Both the position numbers and the translations under genes were made by a program. Positions 35,967-44,488 of a DNA stretch of 44,717 bases are shown here, piece after piece. Origin of the DNA: JADKIH01 sp031427625 (GTDB taxonomy: Bacteria > Bacteroidota > Bacteroidia > AKYH767-A > 2013-40CM-41-45); the NCBI GenBank assembly GCA_031427625.1, contig JANPNV010000028.1:1-44717 (forward strand). The letters run 5' to 3'. How positions within the stretch are numbered: position 1 is the stretch's first letter; each line of letters starts with the position of its first letter. The notes beneath the pieces are model-generated. The model saw nothing but the letters and a program-made list of their open reading frames with translations. It had not been told where the DNA came from and did not search any database.

Positions 35967-36947
35967 CTACTTATTCTTCTCTTCATTTTGTTTCGCCTGT
36001 CTGCGAAAATATCCTCTAAGCAGAAAGCTTTGTTTTAAACCTTCCATATTCTCATTGAATTTTTTTGTACTTTTCTCAAGATTTATTATACTTCTTTTTA
36101 TTTGATTGGCGGTAGTTGTATCATTTAAAAGTACACTTGCTGTTCCCTGGCCTTTATTGATTTTGTTAAGAATGATTTTTAGATCGGAAGCTGCACTGTT
36201 AATTTGTGATCCTCCTTCTTTCATTTGTCCGATTGCTTCACGGAGATCCGTAGCAAGAACTGTATCTTTCATTAATGTCCCGACAATTCCTTTACCATGT
36301 TTCATATCAGTTGTTAGTCCTGAGACATCCGTAGTTATGTCATTAAGATTAACGCTTACTGCCTCTATATTATTGATTGTGTTATAAAATCTTTCAGCCA
36401 GTGATGTATCGAGAAGAACCTTGTAAAGAGTGCCACGATTCCTGCTGATATTATTTGTTATTGTTTTAAGGTTTATTGAAATTAACGACATGTTATCGTT
36501 AGTTAACTGAAGAGTACGAAGCATTTGTTCGGTGTTAACAGCGTGAATACTTAGTAATGTATCGCCTTCTTCGATCAAACTGTAGGTTGTTGTACCCGGT
36601 TCAATGTTGATCAATTTATTACCCATTAATCCGTCTGTACCCACACTTGCCATTGAATTTTTTCGAATGATAGTTTTAAGACCATCATCTATAGTCATTC
36701 GAACTCCTATTGTAGTGTCATTGATAAGCATTATCTGATCGACAGTTCCGATATCAATTCCGGAATAACGTACATTATTTCCAGATTGGAGTCCACCGAC
36801 ATTTTCAAATGTAGAATGCAGAATAAATGTTTTCCCAAAAAGATTTTTTTTACTTCCGATAAAATATAGTCCAACTACCAGCAGGATTATTCCTGCTACT
36901 ACGAAGAAACCTAAACGGATATTATGTATTGACTCTTTGTTCATCAT
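35967..36947 (-). CDS. mlaD: MlaD/MCE-domain lipid-binding protein
   Basis: A 326-residue protein with one N-terminal membrane anchor (about 11-30), an MCE domain (about 38-115, FENVGGLQSGNNVRYSGIDIGTV) and a long helical C-terminal part. It forms the periplasmic hexameric ring of an ABC lipid transporter. The start ATG 36947 overlaps the stop of the ATPase gene by 4 nt (ATGA), so translation is coupled. It is the last gene of the mlaE-mlaF-mlaD unit, which moves phospholipids between outer and inner membranes; direction is not shown by sequence. Confidence 0.93.
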   Translation of the reverse strand: MMNKESIHNIRLGFFVVAGIILLVVGLYFIGSKKNLFGKTFILHSTFENVGGLQSGNNVRYSGIDIGTVDQIMLINDTTIGVRMTIDDGLKTIIRKNSMASVGTDGLMGNKLINIEPGTTTYSLIEEGDTLLSIHAVNTEQMLRTLQLTNDNMSLISINLKTITNNISRNRGTLYKVLLDTSLAERFYNTINNIEAVSVNLNDITTDVSGLTTDMKHGKGIVGTLMKDTVLATDLREAIGQMKEGGSQINSAASDLKIILNKINKGQGTASVLLNDTTTANQIKRSIINLEKSTKKFNENMEGLKQSFLLRGYFRRQAKQNEEKNK

Positions 36948-37735
36948 ATTTCGGATTCAAAAAAGGCATGCACCTTTGTGTCAGTATTGGTTTTTAGTTT
37001 TTCAAAGCTTCCCTCGGCGTAATTAATTCCATCGATCAGCATGAAGAGTCTGTTTGCGGTAATTCGCGCACAAGTCATATCATGCGAAATTATTATTGAA
37101 GATGTATTGTATTTTTGTTGCATTTGCAGCATCAGGCTGCTTATTTCTTTTGCGGTTATCGGATCGAGTCCTGTGGTGGGTTCGTCGTATAATATTATTT
37201 CAGGTTTCAGGATCAGGGCACGGGCTAAACCGATTCGCTTCCTCATTCCGCCTGACAATTCGGAGGGCATCAGGTTAATTGCATGCAACAAACCTACATT
37301 ATTTAATGTTTCAGAAACAAGGTGGGAAATTTCTTCTTTTGTTTTATCTTTTCTGTGTGTGCGAAAGGGGAATTCAAGATTTTCTCCCACAGTCATGCTA
37401 TCATATAAGGCACTGCTTTGAAAGAGGAATCCGATTCGTGCACGAAGTAAATCAAGTTCTGTTTGTTTCAATTCACTTATTTCGTTGCCAAAAACTTTTA
37501 TTGATCCTGAATCGTATTTTAATAATCCTACAATACATTTTATAAGAACGGATTTTCCACATCCTGATTTTCCAAGAACAACTACATTTTCGCCACGGTT
37601 TAAAGTAAAATTAAAATCAATCAGAACATGATTGTTGCCAAAGGATTTATATAGATTTTTAATCTCGATGATCGGTTCACCGAACGTCTTCTTATCAGGA
37701 GCTGCAATATTTTTTTCGGCTGCGAGATTCATCAT
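36944..37735 (-). CDS. mlaF: ABC transporter ATP-binding protein, MlaF type
   Basis: A 263-residue cytosolic ATPase. Walker A is LGKSGCGKSV (54-63), the signature is LSGGMRKRIGLARAL (160-174) and Walker B is IILYDEPTTGLDP (180-192), all intact. The GGMRKR signature and neighbours place it in the MlaF group. The start ATG at 37735 overlaps the permease stop by 1 nt (TAATG). Confidence 0.95.
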   Translation of the reverse strand: MMNLAAEKNIAAPDKKTFGEPIIEIKNLYKSFGNNHVLIDFNFTLNRGENVVVLGKSGCGKSVLIKCIVGLLKYDSGSIKVFGNEISELKQTELDLLRARIGFLFQSSALYDSMTVGENLEFPFRTHRKDKTKEEISHLVSETLNNVGLLHAINLMPSELSGGMRKRIGLARALILKPEIILYDEPTTGLDPITAKEISSLMLQMQQKYNTSSIIISHDMTCARITANRLFMLIDGINYAEGSFEKLKTNTDTKVHAFFESEI

Positions 37736-38547
37736 TATATAAATCCTAAAAAACCAGTAACCTGTACAGCAATCAAATCGAGAATGAAAACAAGTAAGGA
37801 TGCGACAACGACGGCAGAATTAGCGGAACGTCCTACACCCTGTGTACCCTTTTTTGAGTAATATCCTTTATAACAGCCGACGAGTCCGATTGCAAATCCG
37901 AAAAAGTATGATTTAATAAATGCGGGAATTACATCTGAAAATTCCAGACTTTCGAATACCTGGTGAAAGAATAAAGTCAGGCTTATGGCACCATTAATTT
38001 TTACGGCGAGGTAGCTTCCGTAAAGCGCAATTGCATCACCGATTATTACAAGTATGGGAATCATAAGTGTAGTACTAACAATCCTTGTAATGACAATGTA
38101 TTTAAAGGGATTGGTGCCACTTACTTCCATGGCATCGATTTGTTCGGTTACCTTCATCGATCCAAGTTCGGCGCCGATACTTGAACCGATTTTCCCTGCG
38201 CAAATTAATGCAGTGATGACAGGTCCGATTTCTCTGATAATGCTAATACCTACCATTGCAGGTAGCCATGACTCTGCGCCGAATTCGGCTAATGTGGGCC
38301 TCGACTGAAGTGTAAGTACTAGTCCGATGATAAAAGCGGTTAATCCAACAAGTGGCAATGACTTGTATCCGATTTCATAAGATTGTTTTATTACCTCTCG
38401 AAATTCGAATGGTGGAATAAAGACTTCTTTAAAAAATCTCCCTGAAAAACGAGATATTTCTCCTGTTTCTTCAAGAAAAGATTTTATTCCGGGCGAAAGC
38501 ATGGAGAAAAGTGAATCTTCCTTTTTATTAATTTTTTTTTCAGCCAT
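37735..38547 (-). CDS. mlaE: ABC transporter permease, MlaE type
   Basis: A 270-residue inner-membrane permease with about five hydrophobic segments in the C-terminal 200 residues, and the MlaE motifs GLTAFIIGLVLTLQ, FGAESWLPAMVGISIIREIGPV (shortened) and ICAGKIGSSIGAELGSMKVTEQIDAMEV. It pairs with the MlaF ATPase. It is first in the three-gene operon. A possible -7 box TATCTTTC (7/8 match) lies 33-40 nt upstream. ATG 38547. Confidence 0.95.
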   Translation of the reverse strand: MAEKKINKKEDSLFSMLSPGIKSFLEETGEISRFSGRFFKEVFIPPFEFREVIKQSYEIGYKSLPLVGLTAFIIGLVLTLQSRPTLAEFGAESWLPAMVGISIIREIGPVITALICAGKIGSSIGAELGSMKVTEQIDAMEVSGTNPFKYIVITRIVSTTLMIPILVIIGDAIALYGSYLAVKINGAISLTLFFHQVFESLEFSDVIPAFIKSYFFGFAIGLVGCYKGYYSKKGTQGVGRSANSAVVVASLLVFILDLIAVQVTGFLGFI

Positions 38548-38652
38548 TAAAAGGAAAATTATTCTTAATCTTTAGCTAGGAAAGATATATGAATTAATTC
38601 AATAAAATTCAACCAGACGATATCATTCATGAACCATGACTTCTAAATTCTT

Positions 38653-38699
38653 GAATCTTATTTTTTCCCCGATAGATATCGGGGTTTGTGTCTAGATTC
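38653..38699. repeat. Palindromic element CCCCGATAGATATCGGGG
   Basis: A core of CCCCGAT/ATCGGGG with a 4-nt loop (38667-38684) lies inside a weaker outer inverted repeat, GAATCT (38653-38658) and AGATTC (38694-38699). On the minus strand it is not followed by a T-tract, so it is a poor terminator for the GNAT gene above it. It may be a repeated palindromic unit or a hairpin that protects the mRNA 3' end. Confidence 0.6.
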
Positions 38700-39187
38700 T
38701 AGTACATAATTTGCAAAAGATGCACGTCCACATATTTCCCGAATTTTTTTCCGGCATCCTTCATAGTACCTATATGTGTATATCCAAGAACTTCATGAAT
38801 ATGAATGCTTGCATCATTACCGGCAGATATCCGTGCGATAACGGTATGATTGTTTACTTTTTTACCTTCTAAGGTAATCATCTGCAGAAGTTGTTTTCCG
38901 ATGCCTTTGGAGCGTTGATCTTGTCGGATATAAACGGAGACTTCAACAGTTTCGTCATATGCACTTCGTTCGCTCCATGCGCTGAGTGATGCCCAGCCGA
39001 CGACTTCATCGTCTGCTTCGGCAACAAATACTGGATGATTTTTTTTATGATTCCTGAACCATTCCAACTGTTTGTCATTGGTGCGTTCTTCTGTATCGAA
39101 TGTAGCTGTTGTATTACGGACAGCTTCATTATAAATTTCCATTATTGATTGCTGGTCAGTATCGACGGCAGGTCTGATGTTTATCAT
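38699..39187 (-). CDS. GNAT family N-acetyltransferase
   Basis: About 162 residues with the GNAT fold. The acetyl-CoA binding motif is QRSKGIGKQLLQ (R/Q-x-x-G-x-G/A pattern), followed by AGNDASIHIHEVLGYTHIG. It most resembles phosphinothricin or L-methionine sulfoximine acetyltransferase-like members (MINIRPAVDTDQQSIMEIYN, TFDTEERT), but the substrate is not known. ATG 39187 is chosen, matching the family N-terminus; a longer in-frame start at 39247 would lie inside the upstream gene. It begins 1 bp after the stop of the outer-membrane protein gene, suggesting coupling. Confidence 0.88.
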   Translation of the reverse strand: MINIRPAVDTDQQSIMEIYNEAVRNTTATFDTEERTNDKQLEWFRNHKKNHPVFVAEADDEVVGWASLSAWSERSAYDETVEVSVYIRQDQRSKGIGKQLLQMITLEGKKVNNHTVIARISAGNDASIHIHEVLGYTHIGTMKDAGKKFGKYVDVHLLQIMY

Positions 39188-39188
39188 A

Positions 39189-39713
39189 TCAAAGTGTAAA
39201 TCGGATTGACAATGCGCCTTCCCAATATCCATATAATCCGGGAACAAGATCTATGAAGGGTTTAACATCGAGACCAAGATCGACGGGAGCATTTTTAAAT
39301 TTGTATTCCATTCCTAATATAAAATCACCTCCGAGGAATGTCCCTGCATCTGAATGTTCAAACTCTACATATTTTATTTTCCCATGGCTTTTATAGTAAA
39401 AGTCATAGTAACGATATTCGCTTGAAAAAAAACCAACGTGTGCGCCACCACCGAAAAACCAGGACAATCCTTCTGCATTTGGAAACGGCTGATGCTTCTC
39501 GTACAAGCCGGTTATCAGAAATGCATGACGGCCAAAACTTAATATTCCTTCGAGTGCTGAATTAGAACTTATATAATGTTTAACACTTATTCCACTTGTA
39601 ATACCGGCTAATCGGAAACCGATACCAGTTTCATAAGGCTGCGCTTTACTGGAACTTGTTGACAGAAATAATATTACAATAAGAATTGTGCGGAGAATGT
39701 TTTTCGAAGACAT
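39189..39713 (-). CDS. Small outer-membrane beta-barrel protein
   Basis: A 174-residue exported protein with a signal peptide (about 1-25, ending SSSKAQ). The rest alternates hydrophobic and polar residues with aromatic ends, as in an 8-stranded OmpX/OmpW-like barrel: ETGIGFRLAGITSGISVKHY, GGDFILGMEYKF, and a terminal strand ALSIRFTL. Function is unknown. ATG 39713. It is followed by the GNAT gene with almost no gap. Confidence 0.78.
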   Translation of the reverse strand: MSSKNILRTILIVILFLSTSSSKAQPYETGIGFRLAGITSGISVKHYISSNSALEGILSFGRHAFLITGLYEKHQPFPNAEGLSWFFGGGAHVGFFSSEYRYYDFYYKSHGKIKYVEFEHSDAGTFLGGDFILGMEYKFKNAPVDLGLDVKPFIDLVPGLYGYWEGALSIRFTL

Positions 39714-39787
39714 GACAGTTGTGTTGAAGATTAGTTTTTTGATGATGTAAATTAATTTTGATATGTTCTGTTTTTCACTCAGTGGAA

Positions 39788-41662
39788 TTATTTCTTATAA
39801 TTAAGAATTTCATCGATTGTTTGCTGGGTAACAAAATGATAGTTAGGACGTGCTGACTGATAAATATCCATAGCCATCTTTTTCCCTTCTACTGACTTTG
39901 ACATTGCTTTGAATAATGGCTTTACGAATTTTCTTCTGCCTACATGAATCAGGAATTCGCGAAGAGCGGGATATGATTCTTTGTAATTGCTTGCGATTAC
40001 ATGTTCGAACCATGCAAATAATATTTCGGAATTTCCTGTTGTTGAGAAATGGAAGGCCTTATCGAGTTCTTTCATTTTATCGTGCGAAAGTGATTCAGGA
40101 AGATATCTAAGCAAACGCAGCCATTCATTGGTAGAATAGTTTTTTGTATCGAGAGATTTAGCCGGTGTACCATTCTTCCATGATTCAACAAGTTTTTTAA
40201 CGGCTCCAAATTTTGCAGATGTGATCTGAGGACAATTTGCCGGCAAGCCCGGTTTATAAATCCAGTCTTCGATTTTTATTTTATTTGCCAGCGCTGTATC
40301 TCCCTTAATTATTTCGTCGTTGTACACCTTCAGAAATTCCTCAGTCGTAATAGTATGAAATGCATAGCGTGCGAAATAATTTTTCAGAAAGGCATCAAAT
40401 TTTTCACGTCCAATTGATTGTTCGATAAGGAGTAAAAGAAAATGTCCTTTTTCATAGGCAATGTCAGTAACTCCGTCATCAGGATCGCGACCTTCGAGAT
40501 TTAATTTTAAGCGTGTGTCTGCACTTGTGTCACCGAGTTCAGCTATTGTTTCTTTCAGATCTTCAAATCCAAGCAAGCCCTGCATGTCGGAAAAATCTTT
40601 TCCATAAAGGGCTTCCATGATTCTGTTCTCAAAATAAACAGTAAATCCTTCATTCATCCAGAAGTCATTCCACGTAGCATTGGTAACGAGATTTCCACTC
40701 CATGAATGGGCGAGTTCATGTGCGATGAGCGAAGTAAGTGAACGGTCGCCGGCAAGTATTGTAGGAGTGGCGAAAGTAATCCGTGGATTTTCCATTCCAC
40801 CGAATGGAAAACTCGGTGGTAAAACGATTACATCGTACTGACCCCATGCATAGGGACCATAAAGTTTTTCGGCGGCATCAACCATTTTTGGAAGATCGGC
40901 GAATTCGAAAACTGCTTTTTCAATTGTTGCAGGTTCTGCATATACACCTGTGCGTTTGTCGAGTGGTTTGAAAACGAAATCTCCAACGGCAAGTGCCATA
41001 AGATAGGCGGGGACGGGCTGAGGCATTTTAAATTTATATATGCCAGAAGAGTTTTTCGTTTGTGGATTTTCTGCACTCATCACTGCAAGCAGATTGGGCG
41101 GAACGCTTATGGTTGCATCATAGGTAAATCTTATTCCCGGACTGTCCTGAATTGGTATCCAGGTGCGCGCAAGAATGGCTTGAGATTGTGTGAATAGAAA
41201 AGGCTGTTTTTTACCTGCAGTTTGCTCGGGTGATAGCCACTGCAAAGCAGCAGCATCGGGAGAGGTGGAATAAAAAACAGTAATGGTTTTCGATGAAGGG
41301 AGTATAGGAATGAAGAGAGCCTTACCCATAAAAGTTGCTGAATCACCGGTTTTAAAAGCAACGGAAGAATCATCGACAAGTACTTTTTCGATAATCAGAT
41401 CGCGCGTATCGAGTATTAATTCCTTCGCATCTTCTGATGAATGAATTTCAATGGAAGCTTTTCCGGATAATATTTTATTATCGAAATCAACTTTCAAATC
41501 GAGGGATAGATGGCTTATAACAGCTTCATCAGGCCTGGCAAATGAATGCGGATCAGATTGATGAATGATCGATGGTGATTTAATATCTTCCATTTTATTG
41601 TTTTTTGGGGTGCATGATGAAATTAAAAAAATTATCCATACCCATAAGTTAACTCTATTCAC
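39788..41662 (-). CDS. M1 family aminopeptidase lipoprotein (leukotriene A4 hydrolase-like)
   Basis: A 624-residue zinc aminopeptidase. It begins with a lipoprotein signal (lipobox ISSC, Cys at residue 17). The catalytic domain has the exopeptidase motif GGMENPR and the zinc site HELAHSW with the third ligand E in WMNEGF exactly 18 residues on. The C-terminal helical domain (about 470-624) matches the leukotriene A4 hydrolase group. It likely trims peptides at the outer membrane or periplasm. The start is GTG 41662; it places the lipobox correctly and no ATG competes. Confidence 0.92.
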   Translation of the reverse strand: MNRVNLWVWIIFLISSCTPKNNKMEDIKSPSIIHQSDPHSFARPDEAVISHLSLDLKVDFDNKILSGKASIEIHSSEDAKELILDTRDLIIEKVLVDDSSVAFKTGDSATFMGKALFIPILPSSKTITVFYSTSPDAAALQWLSPEQTAGKKQPFLFTQSQAILARTWIPIQDSPGIRFTYDATISVPPNLLAVMSAENPQTKNSSGIYKFKMPQPVPAYLMALAVGDFVFKPLDKRTGVYAEPATIEKAVFEFADLPKMVDAAEKLYGPYAWGQYDVIVLPPSFPFGGMENPRITFATPTILAGDRSLTSLIAHELAHSWSGNLVTNATWNDFWMNEGFTVYFENRIMEALYGKDFSDMQGLLGFEDLKETIAELGDTSADTRLKLNLEGRDPDDGVTDIAYEKGHFLLLLIEQSIGREKFDAFLKNYFARYAFHTITTEEFLKVYNDEIIKGDTALANKIKIEDWIYKPGLPANCPQITSAKFGAVKKLVESWKNGTPAKSLDTKNYSTNEWLRLLRYLPESLSHDKMKELDKAFHFSTTGNSEILFAWFEHVIASNYKESYPALREFLIHVGRRKFVKPLFKAMSKSVEGKKMAMDIYQSARPNYHFVTQQTIDEILNYKK

Positions 41663-41751
41663 AAACGTTATAGCTTTTTTCTGCTGGTTAAAATTACTGA
41701 AAAAATGGCTTCAGGTAACAAGAATCTGGCTTGAAGAAATATACATGTTAT

Positions 41752-41781
41752 TCTTCATTCTTCACTTTTCATTCTTCAATA
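41752..41781. repeat. 30-nt direct repeat, copy 1
   Basis: This 30-nt stretch matches 41866-41895 with only two mismatches (positions 7 and 21). Both copies are built from the unit TCTTCA(A/T)TCTTCA. They flank the terminator hairpin at 41789-41815. Confidence 0.75.
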
Positions 41782-41788
41782 AAAAGGA

Positions 41789-41815
41789 AGGGCGATGGAA
41801 TAACTCCATCGCCCT
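41789..41815 (-). terminator. Rho-independent terminator of the PKD/T9SS gene
   Basis: AGGGCGATGGA (41789-41799) pairs perfectly with TCCATCGCCCT (41805-41815) around a 5-nt loop. On the minus strand the stem is followed by TCCTTTTTATT, fitting termination of the gene ending at 41896. No T-tract lies on the plus side. Confidence 0.8.
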
Positions 41816-41865
41816 CCGGCAAATTCACAAAAACAGAAATTTTCAAAAAAGATCAGATTCAAAAA

Positions 41866-41895
41866 TCTTCAATCTTCACTTTTCAATCTTCAATA
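41866..41895. repeat. 30-nt direct repeat, copy 2
   Basis: Second copy of the 41752-41781 repeat, two mismatches. It ends right at the stop codon of the PKD/T9SS gene. Confidence 0.75.
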
Positions 41896-43869
41896 TTAAT
41901 GTGTGATGATCAACTTAAATGAATCCACCTTGTTTGTATCATCAGAAAGACGAACAGTATAAACTCCTTCTGCAAATTTTGATGTGTTGAGAATATAAGA
42001 ATCAGAGAGGATCGAATTCTTGTATACTTCTTTCCCTAATACATCATTAACAGTAAGCGTTCTTTTTTGTGCATCCTTGAAAGACAGGAAGCATTTATCG
42101 TTAGATGGATTTGGATAAACATTTACAAGAGAAGAATTTTTTTGAATGGATGATACTGAAAGGAAGCGATCAACAGTATTCAATGTCGTGTTCGTAATGA
42201 TCGGAGGATTAAAATCGAAATATATTCCTGCCGTGTTGTTAATCGTTCCAAGTTGTGCAACATTTGTATTCATGTTAATTCTGTAAGTCACATAACCGTG
42301 ACTTGCTGCTTCGCTTGTATTGCTATCAGCAAGATTGATGTTGTCGAAGTTGAATCGCAGAATGTTTCCGGTAAGGATTGTCCATGTTACATCGTGACTT
42401 GTTCCGATAAGTTCAACGGAAGTAGGATCCAAATTTGCATCCAGCGAATCAAGTATGAAGATGTTTATGGCATCAGCAGTTCCTGTATTCTGAAAACGAA
42501 TTGTGTAGGTAAGTTTTGTATCGGGTAAAATGTATCCCTGTGATCCGACACCGGCCGGTGAAACAGATTTATCATTTGGATCATATGAGTTACGAACAGG
42601 GAAGCAAAATGTGCCGGTGTTGTTGGCAGGATTTGCATCACCAACAGTCGGAGTAATCGTCATGTCAACACAAACGCTGTCTCCAATTTGTGCAGTTGTA
42701 GAAACAGCTACAGGAATGCAGAACGACCAGTATAAATCAGGGTTATTGATTGGAAGAGTTACAGTGTTTCCTGAAACGGTATAACCAATGCCAGATGAAT
42801 CGGGAAGAGGAGTAACAATGGAATTAAATACAAGTTGTATTTGTCCTGATGGTGTGTTGCAAAGTTGATTGTATGCAGAAACACAAACGCTAGTAGTGAA
42901 TCCCGGACGGAATCCCCAACCGTTAACATAACCTTGAAGATCGAATCCCGGAGGGCATGTTAATCCAAAATCGTTTCCTGAAGATGGTACAGTAGTTATA
43001 GAGATGATTCCTGTTGGAGGACATGTAGCCGTGTAATGACCGACCCATCCGTTAGTAGGATGCACTGTTATGTCATAATTTCCTGCTGGCACATTGAATG
43101 AATATAAACCGCTGGCATCGCTGACAGCCCAACCCATGAAAATGCCACCGCTTGAAATCTCTACACTGATATTTTGCAATGGAAGGTCACCGCCATCGAA
43201 AATGCAATTACTATTAATATCTTCGTAAATCGTTCCTGTAACTGTTCCACACCAGCTTGCTACGATGATCGTTTGCGTTACAGATGTATCAGCATTATTA
43301 TCGGATCCAGTAATAATTAACTGCGCTGTGTAATTTCCACCGTTCATATATGCATGCGAAAGATAGCCCTGGAATGTTGTATTGGCAGTTGACATATAAA
43401 ATGAAGTATCAACACCGTCTCCATAACTGATGCTTATATTAACTGAGTCGGATGGCTGGTAACCATTTGCATTTGCATAATAATAGAAGCCAACCTGTGC
43501 GGGTGAGGTGCAATTGTACTGACTCATGGAGTCAACATTAAAATAAGAAGCTATGGCAGTCGGCTGTGGAGAAAGATTCACAGACATACAGATTGTGTCA
43601 GAACATCCTACGCCATCAGAAATCGTCAGACAAACAAGATAGACGCCAGCGATTACGTATGTGTGTGAAGGATTTTGACCTGTTGCGTTTCCGCCATCAC
43701 CAAAGTCCCATTGATAACTCACTATAGGATTTAAGCTTGATGATGAATCGAAAAAGTTAACATTGGCAGGAATCACGCCCGGATTGTTATAAACAAATCC
43801 GGCCGTGCATTGTGCTGAGGCCATTTTTCCTGAAAGTAGTATCAGGCATGCGAGTAAGATTTTTTTCAT
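41896..43869 (-). CDS. Secreted PKD-domain protein with T9SS sorting domain
   Basis: A 657-residue surface or secreted protein. Order of parts: signal peptide (1-19, ending MASAQ); a PKD domain with YQWDFGDGG near 49-57 and its second strand set; another PKD-like part to about 205; an SdrD/CNA B-like module with GTIYEDINSNCIFDGGDLPL (about 211-230); a DUF11/DUF7619-like module (about 437-565, YDPNDKSVSP and YTIRFQNTGTADA); and a T9SS type A sorting domain (about 580-657, VNVYPNPSNDK). No catalytic motif; probably adhesive. ATG 43869, with a good promoter upstream and a terminator downstream, so it is monocistronic. Confidence 0.88.
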   Translation of the reverse strand: MKKILLACLILLSGKMASAQCTAGFVYNNPGVIPANVNFFDSSSSLNPIVSYQWDFGDGGNATGQNPSHTYVIAGVYLVCLTISDGVGCSDTICMSVNLSPQPTAIASYFNVDSMSQYNCTSPAQVGFYYYANANGYQPSDSVNISISYGDGVDTSFYMSTANTTFQGYLSHAYMNGGNYTAQLIITGSDNNADTSVTQTIIVASWCGTVTGTIYEDINSNCIFDGGDLPLQNISVEISSGGIFMGWAVSDASGLYSFNVPAGNYDITVHPTNGWVGHYTATCPPTGIISITTVPSSGNDFGLTCPPGFDLQGYVNGWGFRPGFTTSVCVSAYNQLCNTPSGQIQLVFNSIVTPLPDSSGIGYTVSGNTVTLPINNPDLYWSFCIPVAVSTTAQIGDSVCVDMTITPTVGDANPANNTGTFCFPVRNSYDPNDKSVSPAGVGSQGYILPDTKLTYTIRFQNTGTADAINIFILDSLDANLDPTSVELIGTSHDVTWTILTGNILRFNFDNINLADSNTSEAASHGYVTYRINMNTNVAQLGTINNTAGIYFDFNPPIITNTTLNTVDRFLSVSSIQKNSSLVNVYPNPSNDKCFLSFKDAQKRTLTVNDVLGKEVYKNSILSDSYILNTSKFAEGVYTVRLSDDTNKVDSFKLIITH

Positions 43870-44488
43870 GGTTGAAGAGTTTAATGGGTTAGGGGATAAT
43901 AGATTTACGATTCAAAAGTATAGAAAAAGTGTTCGTGTCAAAATCTATTTTATAAATTTCTTACCTGTTCAGCGACATAGAATGAGGGTAGAAAACAGCA
44001 TGTGGCAGTTTTTATAATCCTGAATATGCGGGGGGTATCGTTATGAAGACGTCGAAAGGCAATTGTCTGAACTTTGATTTATTTGATTCAGATGATTTAT
44101 TTGGAAAAAAGTCTACTGTAATTTGCTCGGTGGAGTCTCCAATGAAAGCACTAGCGCAAATTAAATTTTAAACAATCGTTTTGATGTCGAATTGTTAATT
44201 GAGGGCAAAAAAATGGCTATTCCAACTCCTTGTATGAAGTCACGTACTCAACGAATGTATTCCCTTTTTTAAAGAATATGATTTATGCTTATGATGTCGT
44301 TCAGCGAGAGTAATTTCTAAGTGTATATCTGCTAGATGTAAGAAAGAAGGTGAACGTCAATTAAACTTAAAAGTAATAAATAATGTTTGTGCTCGACTTC
44401 GTTCAGCAACAGTAAATTTCAAATAAAAAAACAAAATCTAATCTGAGTTTCTTTTCAATCTCAATCTTCGATTTTTTTAGATCGCGAA
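43870..44488. other. 619-bp intergenic region upstream of the PKD/T9SS gene
   Basis: Non-coding apart from the promoter at 43913-43942 and one very small open frame (44043-44171, 42 codons, listed in the findings). Two imperfect direct copies of a TCGTTCAGC-containing sequence are present at 44297-44317 and 44399-44420 (two mismatches and one indel). No RNA gene was recognised. Confidence 0.5.
43913..43942 (-). promoter_or_regulatory. Promoter of the PKD/T9SS gene
   Basis: On the minus strand TTTG (43942-43939), 18 nt, then TACTTTTG (43920-43913), an exact TAnnTTTG. The expected leader is about 37 nt. Confidence 0.6.

Noticed and set aside
37041..37421. 126-codon plus-strand frame
   Set aside because: It is the antisense shadow of the clear MlaF ATPase with intact Walker motifs.
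39188..39247. Longer N-terminus for the GNAT acetyltransferase
   Set aside because: The extra 20 residues lie inside the upstream outer-membrane protein gene and do not match the family; MINIRPA at 39187 is the usual start.
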